Of a DNA stretch of 64,000 nt, positions 1 through 11,163 are shown one piece after another. Made by a program: the position numbers and the translations under genes. The notes below the pieces were generated by a model. The model was not told the DNA's origin, ran no database searches, and worked only from the letters and a program-made list of their open reading frames with translations. Position 1 is the first letter of the stretch. Each line of letters begins with the position of its first letter. The stretch lies in the NCBI GenBank assembly GCA_900469625.1, contig UBXV01000015.1, positions 140,052 to 204,051 on the forward strand. The letters run 5' to 3'. This DNA is from Hyphomicrobiales bacterium. Lineage in GTDB: Bacteria > Pseudomonadota > Alphaproteobacteria > Rhizobiales > Rhizobiaceae.

Positions 1-1
1 G

Positions 2-724
2 GCGGGCGGCGAAAGCATGCTGCCGGCCTATCTGCTCGCCTGCCTTGGTTGTCTTGCAAATCTGCTGATCGTCTATTTTCGCTTGCCCAACGAAGGTGGG
101 GCCGACGCATCGCTCGGCGGCCGGCTTTCCTACTGGACGTCGTTTCGCGAGATCCTGGCGCCGGGCATTTTCCTCAGGGTCATTGCCGTTGCGACCATCA
201 CGTCGACGCTGCACGTCAACGCCGCGGTGCTGCCCTTGATCATGACCGACGAGATCGGCGGCAGCGTCACGGATATCGGCATCATCGTCGGTATCGTCGC
301 CTTCCTCGAAGTCGTCTTCATCTTCGTCTGGGCGCGCATCCAGTCGAGCCTGGTTCCGTTCAAGGCGCTGGCGCTGGGGACGGCCATCTACATCGGATAC
401 ATGGTGCTGCTCGGCTTTTCGACGGCCACCTGGCAGATCTACGCCCTGACTTTGATCAGCGCTTTTGGTGCGGCAGCGTTGATCACCATCCCGATCAGCT
501 ATCTTCAGGAACTGATCGCGGATCGGCCGGGCCTGGGTAGCTCGTTGCTCGCAGTCAACCTGTTCTTAAGTGGCGGGCTTTGCGCCGGGCTTTTTGCTCT
601 TGGCACGCGGATCAGCGACTATTCCGGAACGGCGCTGCTCGGCGGTGTCGGGGGATTTGCCGGCCTGGTGCTGCTGCTGGTGCTTGACGGAGATAGAAAG
701 GGCGGCCGTATCGTCGGCCGCTGA
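2..724 (+). CDS. MFS transporter, C-terminal part (sugar-efflux type)
   Basis: The frame is open from the first bases of the window to a TGA at 722-724, so this is the last ~240 residues of a longer protein whose start lies outside. It shows repeated hydrophobic helices of about 20 residues separated by short basic loops, as in the C-terminal six-helix half of a 12-helix major facilitator. The overall feel is of the SetA/SetB sugar-efflux group, but I cannot point to a diagnostic motif, so the substrate is unknown. The tail is short and basic. It converges with the next gene, whose stop lies only 5 nt away. Confidence 0.75.
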   Translation, partial: AGGESMLPAYLLACLGCLANLLIVYFRLPNEGGADASLGGRLSYWTSFREILAPGIFLRVIAVATITSTLHVNAAVLPLIMTDEIGGSVTDIGIIVGIVAFLEVVFIFVWARIQSSLVPFKALALGTAIYIGYMVLLGFSTATWQIYALTLISAFGAAALITIPISYLQELIADRPGLGSSLLAVNLFLSGGLCAGLFALGTRISDYSGTALLGGVGGFAGLVLLLVLDGDRKGGRIVGR

Positions 725-729
725 CCGGT

Positions 730-1422
730 TCACTCAAAGGGCTCGTCGACGTACTTGCACGTCACTGTCATCAGATTGTCTGCAAGGCATTTCTTCTTCT
801 GATCGACGAGGATCATGATCCGCGAGATGAAGCGCGAGAAATCGGCTTTGCTGGAGCTGAAGGTGGTGATCCCGAATGCGTGCGCCTGGGCCTGCGCCAC
901 GCAGGTCGCCAGCTCCAGATCGGGGACATCGCTGTTGGCGACGACGACAGCCCTGTCGAACCGTCCATCTGCGGTGTAGTTCACCGCAGAAGCACAATTT
1001 CCGGCGCCGGTTGCGGCGGTATCGTTCAGCAGCCTCGTGTAGTAGGGGTCGAAATTGAAACTATCAATTTTTCCGTGGTCGATCTGACCACTACGGATCG
1101 CGCCGTCTCGGAAAATCACCCCAATCGTGTTCTGGCCGAGGCCCGGTTGCGTCCTGACTTCAATTCCTGCGGCAAGGGCGAGCATTTGAACTGTTGACAG
1201 GACCACATCCCGCTTCTTGGTTTCGCCCTGGCTCATTCCCACGCCGAGATATTCGGGCAAGGCCGTGAACTGCCGCTCACCGTTGCGAACGGGGCCGAGG
1301 AAACTTGTGTTTTGCGCTTGCGATGGCGAAGCGACAAGGACGCTCGCGAGCAGCCCTGCGGTAAGGGCGAAGTGCCTAATAGTTCTTCTCTTGCTTTCAC
1401 CCTCAGACATAAATTTTCTCAT
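730..1422 (-). CDS. Secreted protein of unknown function
   Basis: A 230-residue protein with an N-terminal Sec signal: basic start, a hydrophobic stretch near residues 18-34 and an Ala-Ser-Pro-Ser-Gln-Ala cleavage region. It is therefore probably periplasmic. The mature part has no motif I recognise with confidence. Cysteines near residue 143 and at positions in the C-terminal third could form disulfides. The start may instead be the ATG at 1410 (residue 5), which has a better purine-rich upstream sequence. It is monocistronic and convergent with the MFS gene. A DUF2927-like assignment was considered but not supported by a clear motif. Confidence 0.65.
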   Translation of the reverse strand: MRKFMSEGESKRRTIRHFALTAGLLASVLVASPSQAQNTSFLGPVRNGERQFTALPEYLGVGMSQGETKKRDVVLSTVQMLALAAGIEVRTQPGLGQNTIGVIFRDGAIRSGQIDHGKIDSFNFDPYYTRLLNDTAATGAGNCASAVNYTADGRFDRAVVVANSDVPDLELATCVAQAQAHAFGITTFSSSKADFSRFISRIMILVDQKKKCLADNLMTVTCKYVDEPFE

Positions 1423-1580
1423 GAAAAATCGGCGTTAGCGTCCGAAGAAAAGAGAACTCCGCAATGCGGCCGGCAATGCGACATTTTCTCTTCCTGTGTC
1501 GTATTGCCACTAACAGTTGCTGGTTTTCAAGGCAAGGAAGACCGTCGACATCCACCTTCGCGCATGTCCGTTCAAAAGCG

Positions 1581-1606
1581 ATTGGGGCGCCTTTCGGCGC
1601 CCCAAT
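1581..1606 (-). terminator. Intrinsic terminator of the hut operon
   Basis: A perfect 11-bp inverted repeat (ATTGGGGCGCC / GGCGCCCCAAT) with a 4-nt loop starts 8 nt after the hutU stop. On the minus strand it is followed by CGCTTTT, giving the usual GC stem plus T-rich tail. Confidence 0.85.
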
Positions 1607-1613
1607 GAAAATC

Positions 1614-3289
<1,676 letters not shown>

Positions 3290-3293
<4 letters not shown>

Positions 3294-4108
3294 GCCTCGC
3301 TCCCTGTCAGCGTTTTAAGGTCGAATGCGGTGGTCTCGATGCGTTGAAGAATGGCCCGAAGCGGTACACGCAGGCGTTCTGCCTTGCTGGCGTCAAGGCT
3401 AAAAGGTGGCTCTTCGGCAGCAAGGTGGGTCGATTGTGCCAGTTCCATCTGGATGGCGTGCACGCCGGTTTCCGGTCGGCCGTAATGGCGCGTCGTCCAG
3501 CCGCCCTTGAAGCGGCCGTTGAGAATGCTGGTGTAACCCTCTGCCGAAGCGGCAATATCGACGGCGGCCTTTTCGATTTCGGGCGCGCAGGTGCGGCCCA
3601 TATCCGTGCCGATGTTCAGGTCCGGCAGCTTGCCATCGAACAGGAACGGGATATGCGAGCGGATCGAATGGCAATCATAGACGATGGCAATGCCGTGGAT
3701 CGCCTTCACCCTGTTGATCTCGGCCAGAAATGCGGCGTGATATGGCGCGTGGAACTGGCGCAACCGCTCGGCAGTGTCGGCCTCCGTCGGCGCCTCGCCA
3801 TCCTTCCAGATCGGCAAACCGTCGAAATCGGTTTCAGGGATCAGGCCGGTGGTGTTCTGCCCGGGATAGAGGCTGACGTTCTCCGGGTCGCGATTGGCGT
3901 CGATGACATAGCGGTGGAAGGTGGCGCGCACGACGGTAACGTCAGTCAACAGGCCTTCGTAGAGCTTGTGGATGTGCCAGTCGGTATCGGCCAGCAGGCG
4001 GCCGGTGTCGTTGAGCCGATCCCAGATCGCGGCCGGCACGTCCGTGCCGGTGTGCGGAAAGCCCAGGATGACCGGCGAGGTGCCCCGGCGGACTTCGAAG
4101 ACGCTCAT
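3290..4108 (-). CDS. hutG: N-formylglutamate deformylase
   Basis: Cleaves N-formyl-L-glutamate to glutamate and formate, the last step of the five-enzyme histidine route used by pseudomonads and rhizobia. The 272-residue protein has the HTGTDVP segment near residue 18, the [21 protein letters not shown] region near 90-110, and [13 protein letters not shown] near 165, all characteristic of the FGase family. It lies 1 nt after hutH and overlaps hutU by 4 nt. A hutF-type deiminase is needed to make formylglutamate from formiminoglutamate; I see none next to the operon. Confidence 0.93.
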
Positions 4109-4109
4109 C

Positions 4110-5645
4110 TCAGGCTCCGAGTTTGGGCAGAATGCCGGCGGAAATTGCGGCGTTCAGCGTACCGGAGGCCACCAGTTCGCCGGCGGCCTGCAGGTCGTCC
4201 GCCAGGTAGCGGTCTTCCTCGATCGTGGCGGAGACGGCGCGCAGGGATGCTGCCGCCTTCTGCAACTCGGGGCTTGTGGCCAGCGGCGCGCGGAATTCGA
4301 CGCCCTGCACGGCCGTCAGCGCTTCGATGCCGATGATCGAGAACAGATTGTCGGTCATCTGCAGCAGGCGGCGGGCGCCATGGCAGGCCATCGATACGTG
4401 GTCTTCCTGATTGGCCGAGGTCGGCGTCGAGTCGACAGAGGCCGGGTGCGACAGCTGCTTGTTTTCCGACATCAGCGCGGCCGACGTCACTTCCGCGATC
4501 ATCAGGCCGGAGTTGAGGCCGGGCTTCTTGGCGAGGAAGGCGGGCAGGCCATAGGACAGAGCCGGGTCGACAAGAAGGGCGATGCGCCGCTGCGAGATCG
4601 CTCCGATCTCGCAGACCGCAAGGGCGATCTGGTCGGCGGCAAAGGCGACCGGTTCCGCATGGAAGTTGCCGCCGGAGACGACGGAGTTGTCAGAAAGCAC
4701 CAGCGGGTTGTCGGTGACCGCATTGGCCTCGATTTCGAGCACGCGCGCAACCGAGCGCAACAGGTCGAGGCAGGCGCCGTCGACCTGCGGCTGGCAGCGG
4801 ATGCAATAGGGATCCTGCACCCGTTCGTCGCCCTCGATGTGGCTCTCGCGAATGGCCGAGCCGGAAAGAAGCGCGCGAAGGGCGGCCGCCGTATCGATCT
4901 GGCCCTGATGGCCGCGCAGCGTGTGGATGTCGGGATGGAAGGGGGCGGAGGAGCCCATGGCCGCATCGGTCGACATCGCGCCGGTAATGAGTGCCGCCTG
5001 GGCGGCGCGGTGGGCACGGAAGAGGCCGGCGAGCGCCAGTGCGGTGGAGGTCTGCGTGCCGTTGATCAACGCCAGGCCTTCCTTGGCCGCCAGCACGACC
5101 GGGGTCAGCCCGGCCTTGGCGAGTGCCTCGGCGCCGGACATCCGTGCGCCTGCGAAGAATGCCTCGCCGTGTCCCATCATGACGGCCGCCATGTGTGCGA
5201 GCGGCGCGAGGTCGCCGGATGCGCCGACCGAGCCCTTTTCCGGGATGACCGGGATGACGCCCTTGTCGAGCATCGCCTCGATCAGGCGCACGAGTTCGAG
5301 CCGCACGCCGGAGGCGCCGCGCCCGAGCGAGACGAGCTTCAGCGACAGGATCAGGCGGACAATGTTTTCAGCGAGCGGCAGTCCGACGCCGCAGCAATGC
5401 GACAGGATCAGGTTGCGCTGGAGGGTGGCGACATCGGCGCTGTCGATCTTGATCGAGGCCAGTTTGCCGAAGCCGGTGTTGATGCCGTAGACAGGCGCGT
5501 TGCCGGCGACGATCTCGGCGATACGCTTTGCCGCCTTCTCGATGCCGGCATCGAAGGAGGGATCGAGGCGGGCCGGCTCACCGGTCCAGTAGATGGTCTC
5601 GAGATCCTGAAGCGGAACAGAGCCCGGATGCAGCGTGATGGTCAT
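4110..5645 (-). CDS. hutH: Histidine ammonia-lyase
   Basis: First step of histidine catabolism: deaminates L-histidine to trans-urocanate. The 511-residue product carries the Ala-Ser-Gly triad at residues 142-144 within [15 protein letters not shown], which cyclises to the MIO electrophile, and the [10 protein letters not shown] segment with the conserved active-site tyrosine (Y53). The open frame extends 62 codons upstream into hutI, but the start at 5645 is preferred: it overlaps the hutI stop as ATGA and gives the standard family N-terminus (MTITLHPG). Part of the hutIHGU operon. Confidence 0.97.
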   Translation of the reverse strand: MTITLHPGSVPLQDLETIYWTGEPARLDPSFDAGIEKAAKRIAEIVAGNAPVYGINTGFGKLASIKIDSADVATLQRNLILSHCCGVGLPLAENIVRLILSLKLVSLGRGASGVRLELVRLIEAMLDKGVIPVIPEKGSVGASGDLAPLAHMAAVMMGHGEAFFAGARMSGAEALAKAGLTPVVLAAKEGLALINGTQTSTALALAGLFRAHRAAQAALITGAMSTDAAMGSSAPFHPDIHTLRGHQGQIDTAAALRALLSGSAIRESHIEGDERVQDPYCIRCQPQVDGACLDLLRSVARVLEIEANAVTDNPLVLSDNSVVSGGNFHAEPVAFAADQIALAVCEIGAISQRRIALLVDPALSYGLPAFLAKKPGLNSGLMIAEVTSAALMSENKQLSHPASVDSTPTSANQEDHVSMACHGARRLLQMTDNLFSIIGIEALTAVQGVEFRAPLATSPELQKAAASLRAVSATIEEDRYLADDLQAAGELVASGTLNAAISAGILPKLGA

Positions 5646-6886
5646 GGACCGGTCCTTTCGCCCCTGAAGATGTGGGAATGAAGTGGGTTGAAGCCGATGC
5701 GGTAGACGAGTTCGGCCGGGTCTTCGATGTTCCAGAGTGCCAGATCGGCGGACTTGCCGATTTCGATCGTGCCGGTCTCTGCGAGCAGCCCGAGCGCGCG
5801 TGCTGCCTCGCGGGTGACGCCGCCAAGGCATTCGGCAACCGTCAGCCGGAAGAAGGTCGCCGACATGTTCATGGTGAGGAGCAGCGACGTCAGCGGCGAG
5901 GTGCCGGGATTGCAGTCGGTCGCGATCGCAACATGTGCGCCGGCGGCGCGCAGCGCCTCGACCGGCGGCAACTGCTTTTCGCGAAGCGCGTAGAAGGCGC
6001 CCGGCAGCAGCACGGCAACGGTGCCCGATCTTGCCAAGGCGTCCGCGCCCTCGGCATCCAGATATTCGAGATGGTCGGCGGACAACGCGCCATAGGCGGC
6101 GGCGAGCTTGGCGCCACCGAGATTGGAAAGCTGTTCGGCGTGAAGCTTCACTGGAAGCCCGAGAGACTTGGCGCGATCGAAGACGCGGGCGATCTCGGCG
6201 GTCGAAAAGGCGATGCCCTCGCAGAAGCCGTCGACGGCATCGACCAGCCCCTCGGCGTGAGCGGCATCAAGACCCGGGAGCACAACTTCGGAAATGTAGT
6301 CGTCGTTGCGGCCCTTGTAGTCGGCGGGGGTGGCGTGGGCTGCCAGATAGCTGGTGACGATGCGGACGGCACGCTTTTCGCCGAGCTTGCGCGCGGCACG
6401 CAGCATGTTGAGTTCGGCCTCGATATTGAGGCCGTAGCCGGACTTGATTTCGACGGTCGAAACGCCTTCGGCAAGCAGGGTGTCAAGCCGAGGCAGCGCG
6501 CTTTCGACCAGCGCATCGACCGTAAGGGCGTTGGTTGCCTTGACCGAGGAGACGATGCCGCCGCCGGCGCGGGCGATTTCCTCGTAGGATGCGCCTTCAA
6601 GCCGCATCTGGAATTCGCGGGCGCGGTTGCCACCATGGACGATGTGCGTGTGGCAGTCGATGAAGGCTGGCGTCATCACCCGTCCGCCGCAATCGGTGCC
6701 TTCCAGCGTGCGGGCGAGATCGGAGGGAAGGTTGCTTTCGGCGCCGGCAAAGGCGATGCGTCCATCGACGACGGCGACTGCCGCCTTTTCGACCAGGCCG
6801 AGATTGTCCTCACCGGCGCGCAGGGTCATCAGGCGCAGGTTGCGCCAGATGCCGGACGCCGTTGCGGTGGTCGAAAATTGACTCAT
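5642..6886 (-). CDS. hutI: Imidazolonepropionase
   Basis: Hydrolyses imidazolone-5-propionate to formiminoglutamate, the third step of histidine degradation. It is a 414-residue amidohydrolase-superfamily enzyme with the metal-binding [13 protein letters not shown] motif (H79, H81), HAEQLS near residue 250 and ATDCNPGTS near residue 325. The open frame runs 24 codons further upstream, but the start at 6886 has a strong AGAGGGGG ribosome site and the upstream part would run through the operator. It is the first gene of the operon. Confidence 0.96.
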   Translation of the reverse strand: MSQFSTTATASGIWRNLRLMTLRAGEDNLGLVEKAAVAVVDGRIAFAGAESNLPSDLARTLEGTDCGGRVMTPAFIDCHTHIVHGGNRAREFQMRLEGASYEEIARAGGGIVSSVKATNALTVDALVESALPRLDTLLAEGVSTVEIKSGYGLNIEAELNMLRAARKLGEKRAVRIVTSYLAAHATPADYKGRNDDYISEVVLPGLDAAHAEGLVDAVDGFCEGIAFSTAEIARVFDRAKSLGLPVKLHAEQLSNLGGAKLAAAYGALSADHLEYLDAEGADALARSGTVAVLLPGAFYALREKQLPPVEALRAAGAHVAIATDCNPGTSPLTSLLLTMNMSATFFRLTVAECLGGVTREAARALGLLAETGTIEIGKSADLALWNIEDPAELVYRIGFNPLHSHIFRGERTGP

Positions 6887-6912
6887 CAGCCGATCCCCCT
6901 CTCGTTGATTTA

Positions 6913-6924
6913 ATGTATATACAT
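6913..6924. promoter_or_regulatory. Operator-like palindrome before hutI (HutC-type candidate)
   Basis: ATGTATATACAT is a perfect 12-bp palindrome 27-38 nt upstream of the hutI start. On the minus strand a TTGTGG box and a TATACA box separated by 16 bp overlap it, so a bound repressor would cover the -10 region. GntR/HutC-family repressors bind sites with GTATATAC-like cores, so HutC is the natural candidate. No hutC gene is in the window; the assignment rests on sequence form and position. Confidence 0.6.
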
Positions 6925-7021
6925 AATAATGGCCGCCACAAGAGGAAAATTGGCGCAAAGCCGGAAAAGGGAAGGGGCGGCGCGGCGTGTCGTGGCCTAT
7001 TGTGTTGCCGCGGACGCAAAA

Positions 7022-7045
7022 ACCCCGGAGCGGGCGCTCCGGGGT
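7022..7045 (-). terminator. Intrinsic terminator after phnN
   Basis: A perfect 10-bp inverted repeat (ACCCCGGAGC / GCTCCGGGGT) with a 4-nt loop, followed on the minus strand by TTTTTGCG. It ends the phn operon 33 nt after the phnN stop. Confidence 0.85.
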
Positions 7046-7077
7046 CTCTGGTAAATGCCATTTGAGAAGCGAGGCCG

Positions 7078-7665
7078 TCAGGCCGGAGAGCGAACCGTCA
7101 TGCGCGATTGCTCCACGAGATCGACGAAGTGACGACCGGCAATTTCCAGGCGGCCGCTGTTGTCGATAACCGTGACGTCGACGCCCGATGTCACGTCTGG
7201 CACCTGTCGCGAAAGCCGCCGCAAGACGTCCTCTTCGCTTTCGCGACCCCGCTCGGCGAGACGCCTGGCGAGAACGGAAGGCTCGGCCGTGATCACCGCG
7301 ACGGCGATGGCGCCGAAGGCGGCGCGAAAGGCCGGAAGCGCGCCGCGACTGCCGTTGACGATGGCGGTGGCGCCGCTTTCGACGTTGCGGCGAACCTCCT
7401 CGGGAATGCCGTATTTCAGCCCATGCGCGTCCCAGGAGACGGCGAAGGCGCCCGCCTGTTCCATCTCGACGAACTCTGGGACGGAAACGCTTTCATGCAC
7501 CTCGCTGCCCGCATCCGACGGCCGGGTGATCACCCGGCGAATGAAGTGAATGTCGGCGCAATCGGAAAAATGCCGGGCGGCATAGCCCATGACGCTGTCC
7601 TTGCCGGCCCCGCTCGGGCCGACGACAACGACAAGGGCGCCGCGCCTGCGTTCGAGCGCGCTCAT
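7078..7665 (-). CDS. phnN: Ribose 1,5-bisphosphate phosphokinase
   Basis: Phosphorylates ribose 1,5-bisphosphate to PRPP, the salvage end of the C-P lyase pathway. The 195-residue protein has a P-loop GPSGAGKDS at about residues 16-24 and the size and fold pattern of guanylate-kinase-like PhnN. Its ATG overlaps the phnM stop by 4 nt (ATGA). It is the last gene of the phn operon and is followed by a strong terminator. Confidence 0.93.
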   Translation of the reverse strand: MSALERRRGALVVVVGPSGAGKDSVMGYAARHFSDCADIHFIRRVITRPSDAGSEVHESVSVPEFVEMEQAGAFAVSWDAHGLKYGIPEEVRRNVESGATAIVNGSRGALPAFRAAFGAIAVAVITAEPSVLARRLAERGRESEEDVLRRLSRQVPDVTSGVDVTVIDNSGRLEIAGRHFVDLVEQSRMTVRSPA

Positions 7666-8801
7666 GCGACACGCCGACCTTCACGCCAGACCGAACGCAC
7701 CACCGGAATGCCTTCCACCCGGTGGACGCGCGAGACGTCTGCGCGCAAGCCGACGGCGATGCGGCCGCGATCGTCAAGCCCGACCGTGCGGGCGGGCGTG
7801 GCGCTGACCATGGCGATCGCCTTCGGCAGATCGATGGCTTCCAGCTCGTCGGCCAGCACGAATGGCGCGTGGATCAGGCTGAAGGGCACGTAGTCCGACG
7901 AAAGCACGTCGAGCACGCCCCGATCGGCAAGGTCGCGCGCGGCGATGTTGCCCGAATGCGACTTGCCGCGCACGATGTTCGGCGCGCCCATCAGCACGCT
8001 GAGGCCGGCGCGATGAGAGGCTTCCGCCGCTTCGAAACTGGTCGGGAACTCGGCAAGCTTGATGCCGTAGCCGATCGATTCGTCGACATGGGCGATCGTC
8101 GCATCGTCATGGCTTGCAATGGTGATGCCGCGCTCGGCGCAGGCCTTGGCAAGCGCATCACGGTGTGGCCCGGCAAACTTCGCCGACAGCGCCTGCTGGC
8201 GCGCGACGAATTTATCGAACTCGGCATCCGACAGGCCGCGCTTGGATTTGTAGTAGAGCGTGTACTGGTCCATCGTCTGGAACTGGCGCTGGCCGGGCGC
8301 GTGGTCCATCAGCGAGACGAGCTTGACCTGCGGGTCGTTCTGGAAGTCCTCGTAGTGGTCGAGCACGTCGGAGGTCGACACCTCACAGCGCAGGTGGATA
8401 AGGTGGTCTGCACGCAGGCGACCTTCCTGCTGAGCCTGGGCCAACGCATCAGCCATGCTGCGCATCTCGCCCTTCTGGAAACCGCCGTCCTCGTCGGAAC
8501 CGAGGCGCAGGCAGTCGAAAACCGTGGTGATGCCCGACGTCACGACCTGCGCGTCATGCGCCTGGATCGCGGCGATCTTCAGCCAGCGAACGCCAGGCCG
8601 CGGCGAATAGTGTGCCTCGAGATGGTCGGTGTGCAACTCGACGAGGCCCGGCAGCAGATAGTCGCCTTCGAAGTCTTCGCCTGTGGCTACGGTGCCCTTG
8701 GAGATATCGGCGATCTTGCCGTCGCGGATCAGCACCGTGCCATCGAGAATACTGTCTTCGAGGACGATGCGGGCGTTGGTCAGAACCTGTTCTTTGCTCA
8801 T
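7662..8801 (-). CDS. phnM: Alpha-D-ribose 1-methylphosphonate 5-triphosphate diphosphatase
   Basis: Removes pyrophosphate from the phosphonylated ribose triphosphate made by the C-P lyase complex. The 379-residue amidohydrolase-fold protein has the PhnM metal motif LVELHTDHLEAH (H57, H60), ASHDDAT near residue 233 and SSDYVP near residue 303. The open frame extends 58 codons into the upstream gene, but the 8801 start gives the family N-terminus (MSKEQVLTNARI) and lies 1 nt after the upstream stop region. It is coupled to phnN by a 4-nt overlap. Confidence 0.94.
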   Translation of the reverse strand: MSKEQVLTNARIVLEDSILDGTVLIRDGKIADISKGTVATGEDFEGDYLLPGLVELHTDHLEAHYSPRPGVRWLKIAAIQAHDAQVVTSGITTVFDCLRLGSDEDGGFQKGEMRSMADALAQAQQEGRLRADHLIHLRCEVSTSDVLDHYEDFQNDPQVKLVSLMDHAPGQRQFQTMDQYTLYYKSKRGLSDAEFDKFVARQQALSAKFAGPHRDALAKACAERGITIASHDDATIAHVDESIGYGIKLAEFPTSFEAAEASHRAGLSVLMGAPNIVRGKSHSGNIAARDLADRGVLDVLSSDYVPFSLIHAPFVLADELEAIDLPKAIAMVSATPARTVGLDDRGRIAVGLRADVSRVHRVEGIPVVRSVWREGRRVA

Positions 8802-8802
8802 C

Positions 8803-9510
8803 TCATGCGATCTTTCGTTGTGTCGCGCTGCCCAGAGGCAGCAGGGAATGGACCAGGAACGGTGCGCCACGCTGCGGCTCGACGAAGAGCGCAACTGACG
8901 CAACGTGAAGCGGCTTGCCGATATGGTCGGCAAAGGTGCTTTCGAGCACGGCCCGCATGGTGGTTGTTGTTTCAACCGGGACCTGTCCGGTCAGAGTCAG
9001 ATGGAACTGGAATTCTTCGAAAACATAGGGATAGCCAAATTCCTTCAGGTATCGTCTCTGACGCTCCGGCAGTTTGTCGGGATTGCGTCGTGCGAGATCA
9101 GCATCCGAAAGCGGTGCCCGGAACGGTTCGAAGGATCGCACCGCCTGTGCCGCCAGATCCTGCAGCGGCTGGCAGTGGCTTGCGGAGACAAGCGCGAAGA
9201 ACGGGCCGAGCTGATGCAACGTCAGTTCCGGGATCTCGAAGGGATCGAGATTTGCTGCGAAGTCTTCGAAGGCGGCGACAAGCTCGGCTTCGCTGCGGCC
9301 GTCGGCAAGCGGGAATGGCGCCTTCAGGGTACCGTGAAAGCCGTAGCGTCGCGGGTCGGCGGTCAGTGTTTGTCGGGTATCGGCATCAAGTCCGGAATGT
9401 GCCGGAAGTTCATAGGTCTCGCCGGTAAAGGCGTCGCGGCCGAGCCAACGGGCCGCCGTCTGCGACAGCCGGTCGTTCGCCGGCGGCGCGAAGTAGATTG
9501 CATAACGCAC
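8803..9510 (-). CDS. DUF1045 family phosphonate metabolism protein
   Basis: A 235-residue DUF1045 protein, a family usually found beside phnM/phnN in rhizobia and assigned to the 2H (two-histidine) phosphoesterase-like superfamily. FHGTLKAPF near residue 58 and FEFQFHLTLTGQVP near 165 supply the two H-x-T/S motifs expected for 2H proteins. A role as a cyclic-phosphate phosphodiesterase in C-P lyase product processing is inference. The frame continues upstream, but the GTG at 9510 gives the usual RYAIYFAPP N-terminus; a GTG at 9519 is the alternative. The stop is 1 nt from the phnM start. Confidence 0.85.
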   Translation of the reverse strand: MRYAIYFAPPANDRLSQTAARWLGRDAFTGETYELPAHSGLDADTRQTLTADPRRYGFHGTLKAPFPLADGRSEAELVAAFEDFAANLDPFEIPELTLHQLGPFFALVSASHCQPLQDLAAQAVRSFEPFRAPLSDADLARRNPDKLPERQRRYLKEFGYPYVFEEFQFHLTLTGQVPVETTTTMRAVLESTFADHIGKPLHVASVALFVEPQRGAPFLVHSLLPLGSATQRKIA

Positions 9511-9635
9511 GGTCTTCACTTTCTGTATCGACCGGCCCGCCGGGACGGCGGGTCGATTGTTCGCGGGACGCGATGCGCAGCTAGCCGATTTCCATGACAA
9601 CATCATGATGGCGGGGCTGCAAAACGCTTATCTCG

Positions 9636-11153
9636 TCAATGCGCTTTCTGTCCGATCAGCCGCGAGCGCAAGGCGTTCGAGATGCTGTCGAAAATAAACA
9701 CAACCAGCAAGATCAGAAGCACCATATAGGCGACATTTTCCCAGTCGGAGTTGGTGCGCATCGCCTCCCAGAGTTTCAGGCCAATGCCCCCGGCGCCGAC
9801 AGCGCCGATGATCGTGGCGGAACGCGTGTTCGATTCCCAGAAATAGAGCGCCTGGCTGGCAAAGACTGGCAGGACCTGCGGCAGCACCCCGAAGCGCTGG
9901 ACGGCAAGCGGCGCGGCGCCGACGGATTTCACGCCTTCGCGCTGCTTGTCGTCGATGTTCTCCAGCGCCTCGGCGTAGAGCTTGCCGAGCGTGCCGGTGT
10001 CGGTGAAGAAGATCGCCGACATGCCGGCGAGCGGTCCCGGGCCGAATGCGCGGGTGAAGAACAGGGCCCAGATGAACATATCGACGGACCGCAGGAAGTC
10101 GAAGAAGCGCTTGACGACCTGGTTGGTCAGAAAATTCGGGGTGATGTTGCGCGCCGCCAGGAAGCAGAGCGGGAAGGCGACCAGCGAAGCGAACAACGTG
10201 CCGACGAAGGCCATGACCACTGTCTGCAGCAGCTTGGTCCAGACGTCGAGATGCTGCCATTCGGCGTTGTAGAGAATATTGTTCCAGGCGAGTGACAGGT
10301 TCGACCGCGCCGGCTCGATGCGCTCGCCGCTGGTGATCAGCGAAAGCACCTCGGCATAGCTCTTGCCGAAGTAGGGCGAGTTGGTGTCGAACAGGAAATT
10401 GGCCCAGCCGAAGAAGCGGTTACGCACCGAGACGTCGTCTCCTTCGACCTCGGCCCAGCCGGCGGCGCCGAAGGCGAGCGTGATCTTTTCACCCGGTCGC
10501 TTTTGCGTTGCCCAGGCGGGAAGGGTGCCTTGCGGCGTGACCGTGTCCTGGCCATCGACCGCCATGGTCAATGTCTCGCCACCATGGGTCGCCGTGACCA
10601 GGCCATCTGCGACTTCGATCTTCGTCGAGCGGTTCAAGGTGACGACCGCGCGCGTGATGACCTCTTGCGTCTGCGTTTCGGTCCGGCCTTGCGCAGTGCC
10701 GGCATCGGCACCGCCGAGCGCCGATCCTGGAGTCATGAAGCTGAACGACGAGCTTGCCTTCGGTTTGACCGCCTGTCCGGTGGCCGCCGGGATCTTGACG
10801 GTACGTGTCACCGTTTCCTTGTCGAGCTCGACCCAGGACGGATTGGGGTTCGGCCCGAGCGGCGAGTTGCGCTGGTAGTCGATCGTCATCGTCCGGTCGC
10901 GGGCGATCTTGAGCTCTGGGCGAACCTCATAGGAGACCCAGTCGGCAAGGTATGTTCCGGCGATACCCCAATTGGCGTTACCAAGAACATGCCCGATCGA
11001 GAAGAACCACCAGCTGAAGACGAGGTAGACGACGAGCCCGGCGCTGATGAGGATGGTGCGCAGGCGCTTGTTGGAGGAGCCCTGCAACAGGTTTGGATGG
11101 CGCGAGGCGATCGCATCCATTTCAAGTGGGCTTAGTCTGGTTGCGGAGGTCAT
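9636..11153 (-). CDS. phnE: Phosphonate/phosphate ABC transporter permease with a large N-terminal insert
   Basis: Second of two PhnE-type permeases (PhoT in Sinorhizobium nomenclature). At 505 residues it is far longer than the ~260-320 usual for PhnE. One membrane span lies near residues 31-51, then ~230 mostly polar residues that should be periplasmic, then a binding-protein-dependent permease domain from about 295 with a QRFGVLPQVLPVFASQ EAA-like loop. The start at 11153 follows phnE1 by 10 nt. It should pair with the phnE1 product and PhnC/PhnD in phosphonate or phosphate import. Confidence 0.9.
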   Translation of the reverse strand: MTSATRLSPLEMDAIASRHPNLLQGSSNKRLRTILISAGLVVYLVFSWWFFSIGHVLGNANWGIAGTYLADWVSYEVRPELKIARDRTMTIDYQRNSPLGPNPNPSWVELDKETVTRTVKIPAATGQAVKPKASSSFSFMTPGSALGGADAGTAQGRTETQTQEVITRAVVTLNRSTKIEVADGLVTATHGGETLTMAVDGQDTVTPQGTLPAWATQKRPGEKITLAFGAAGWAEVEGDDVSVRNRFFGWANFLFDTNSPYFGKSYAEVLSLITSGERIEPARSNLSLAWNNILYNAEWQHLDVWTKLLQTVVMAFVGTLFASLVAFPLCFLAARNITPNFLTNQVVKRFFDFLRSVDMFIWALFFTRAFGPGPLAGMSAIFFTDTGTLGKLYAEALENIDDKQREGVKSVGAAPLAVQRFGVLPQVLPVFASQALYFWESNTRSATIIGAVGAGGIGLKLWEAMRTNSDWENVAYMVLLILLVVFIFDSISNALRSRLIGQKAH

Positions 11154-11163
11154 GTTTGCGCAC

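Noticed and set aside
7722..9428. Long plus-strand frame over phnM and the DUF1045 gene
   Set aside because: No family resemblance; the minus-strand genes have clear motifs and coupled starts.
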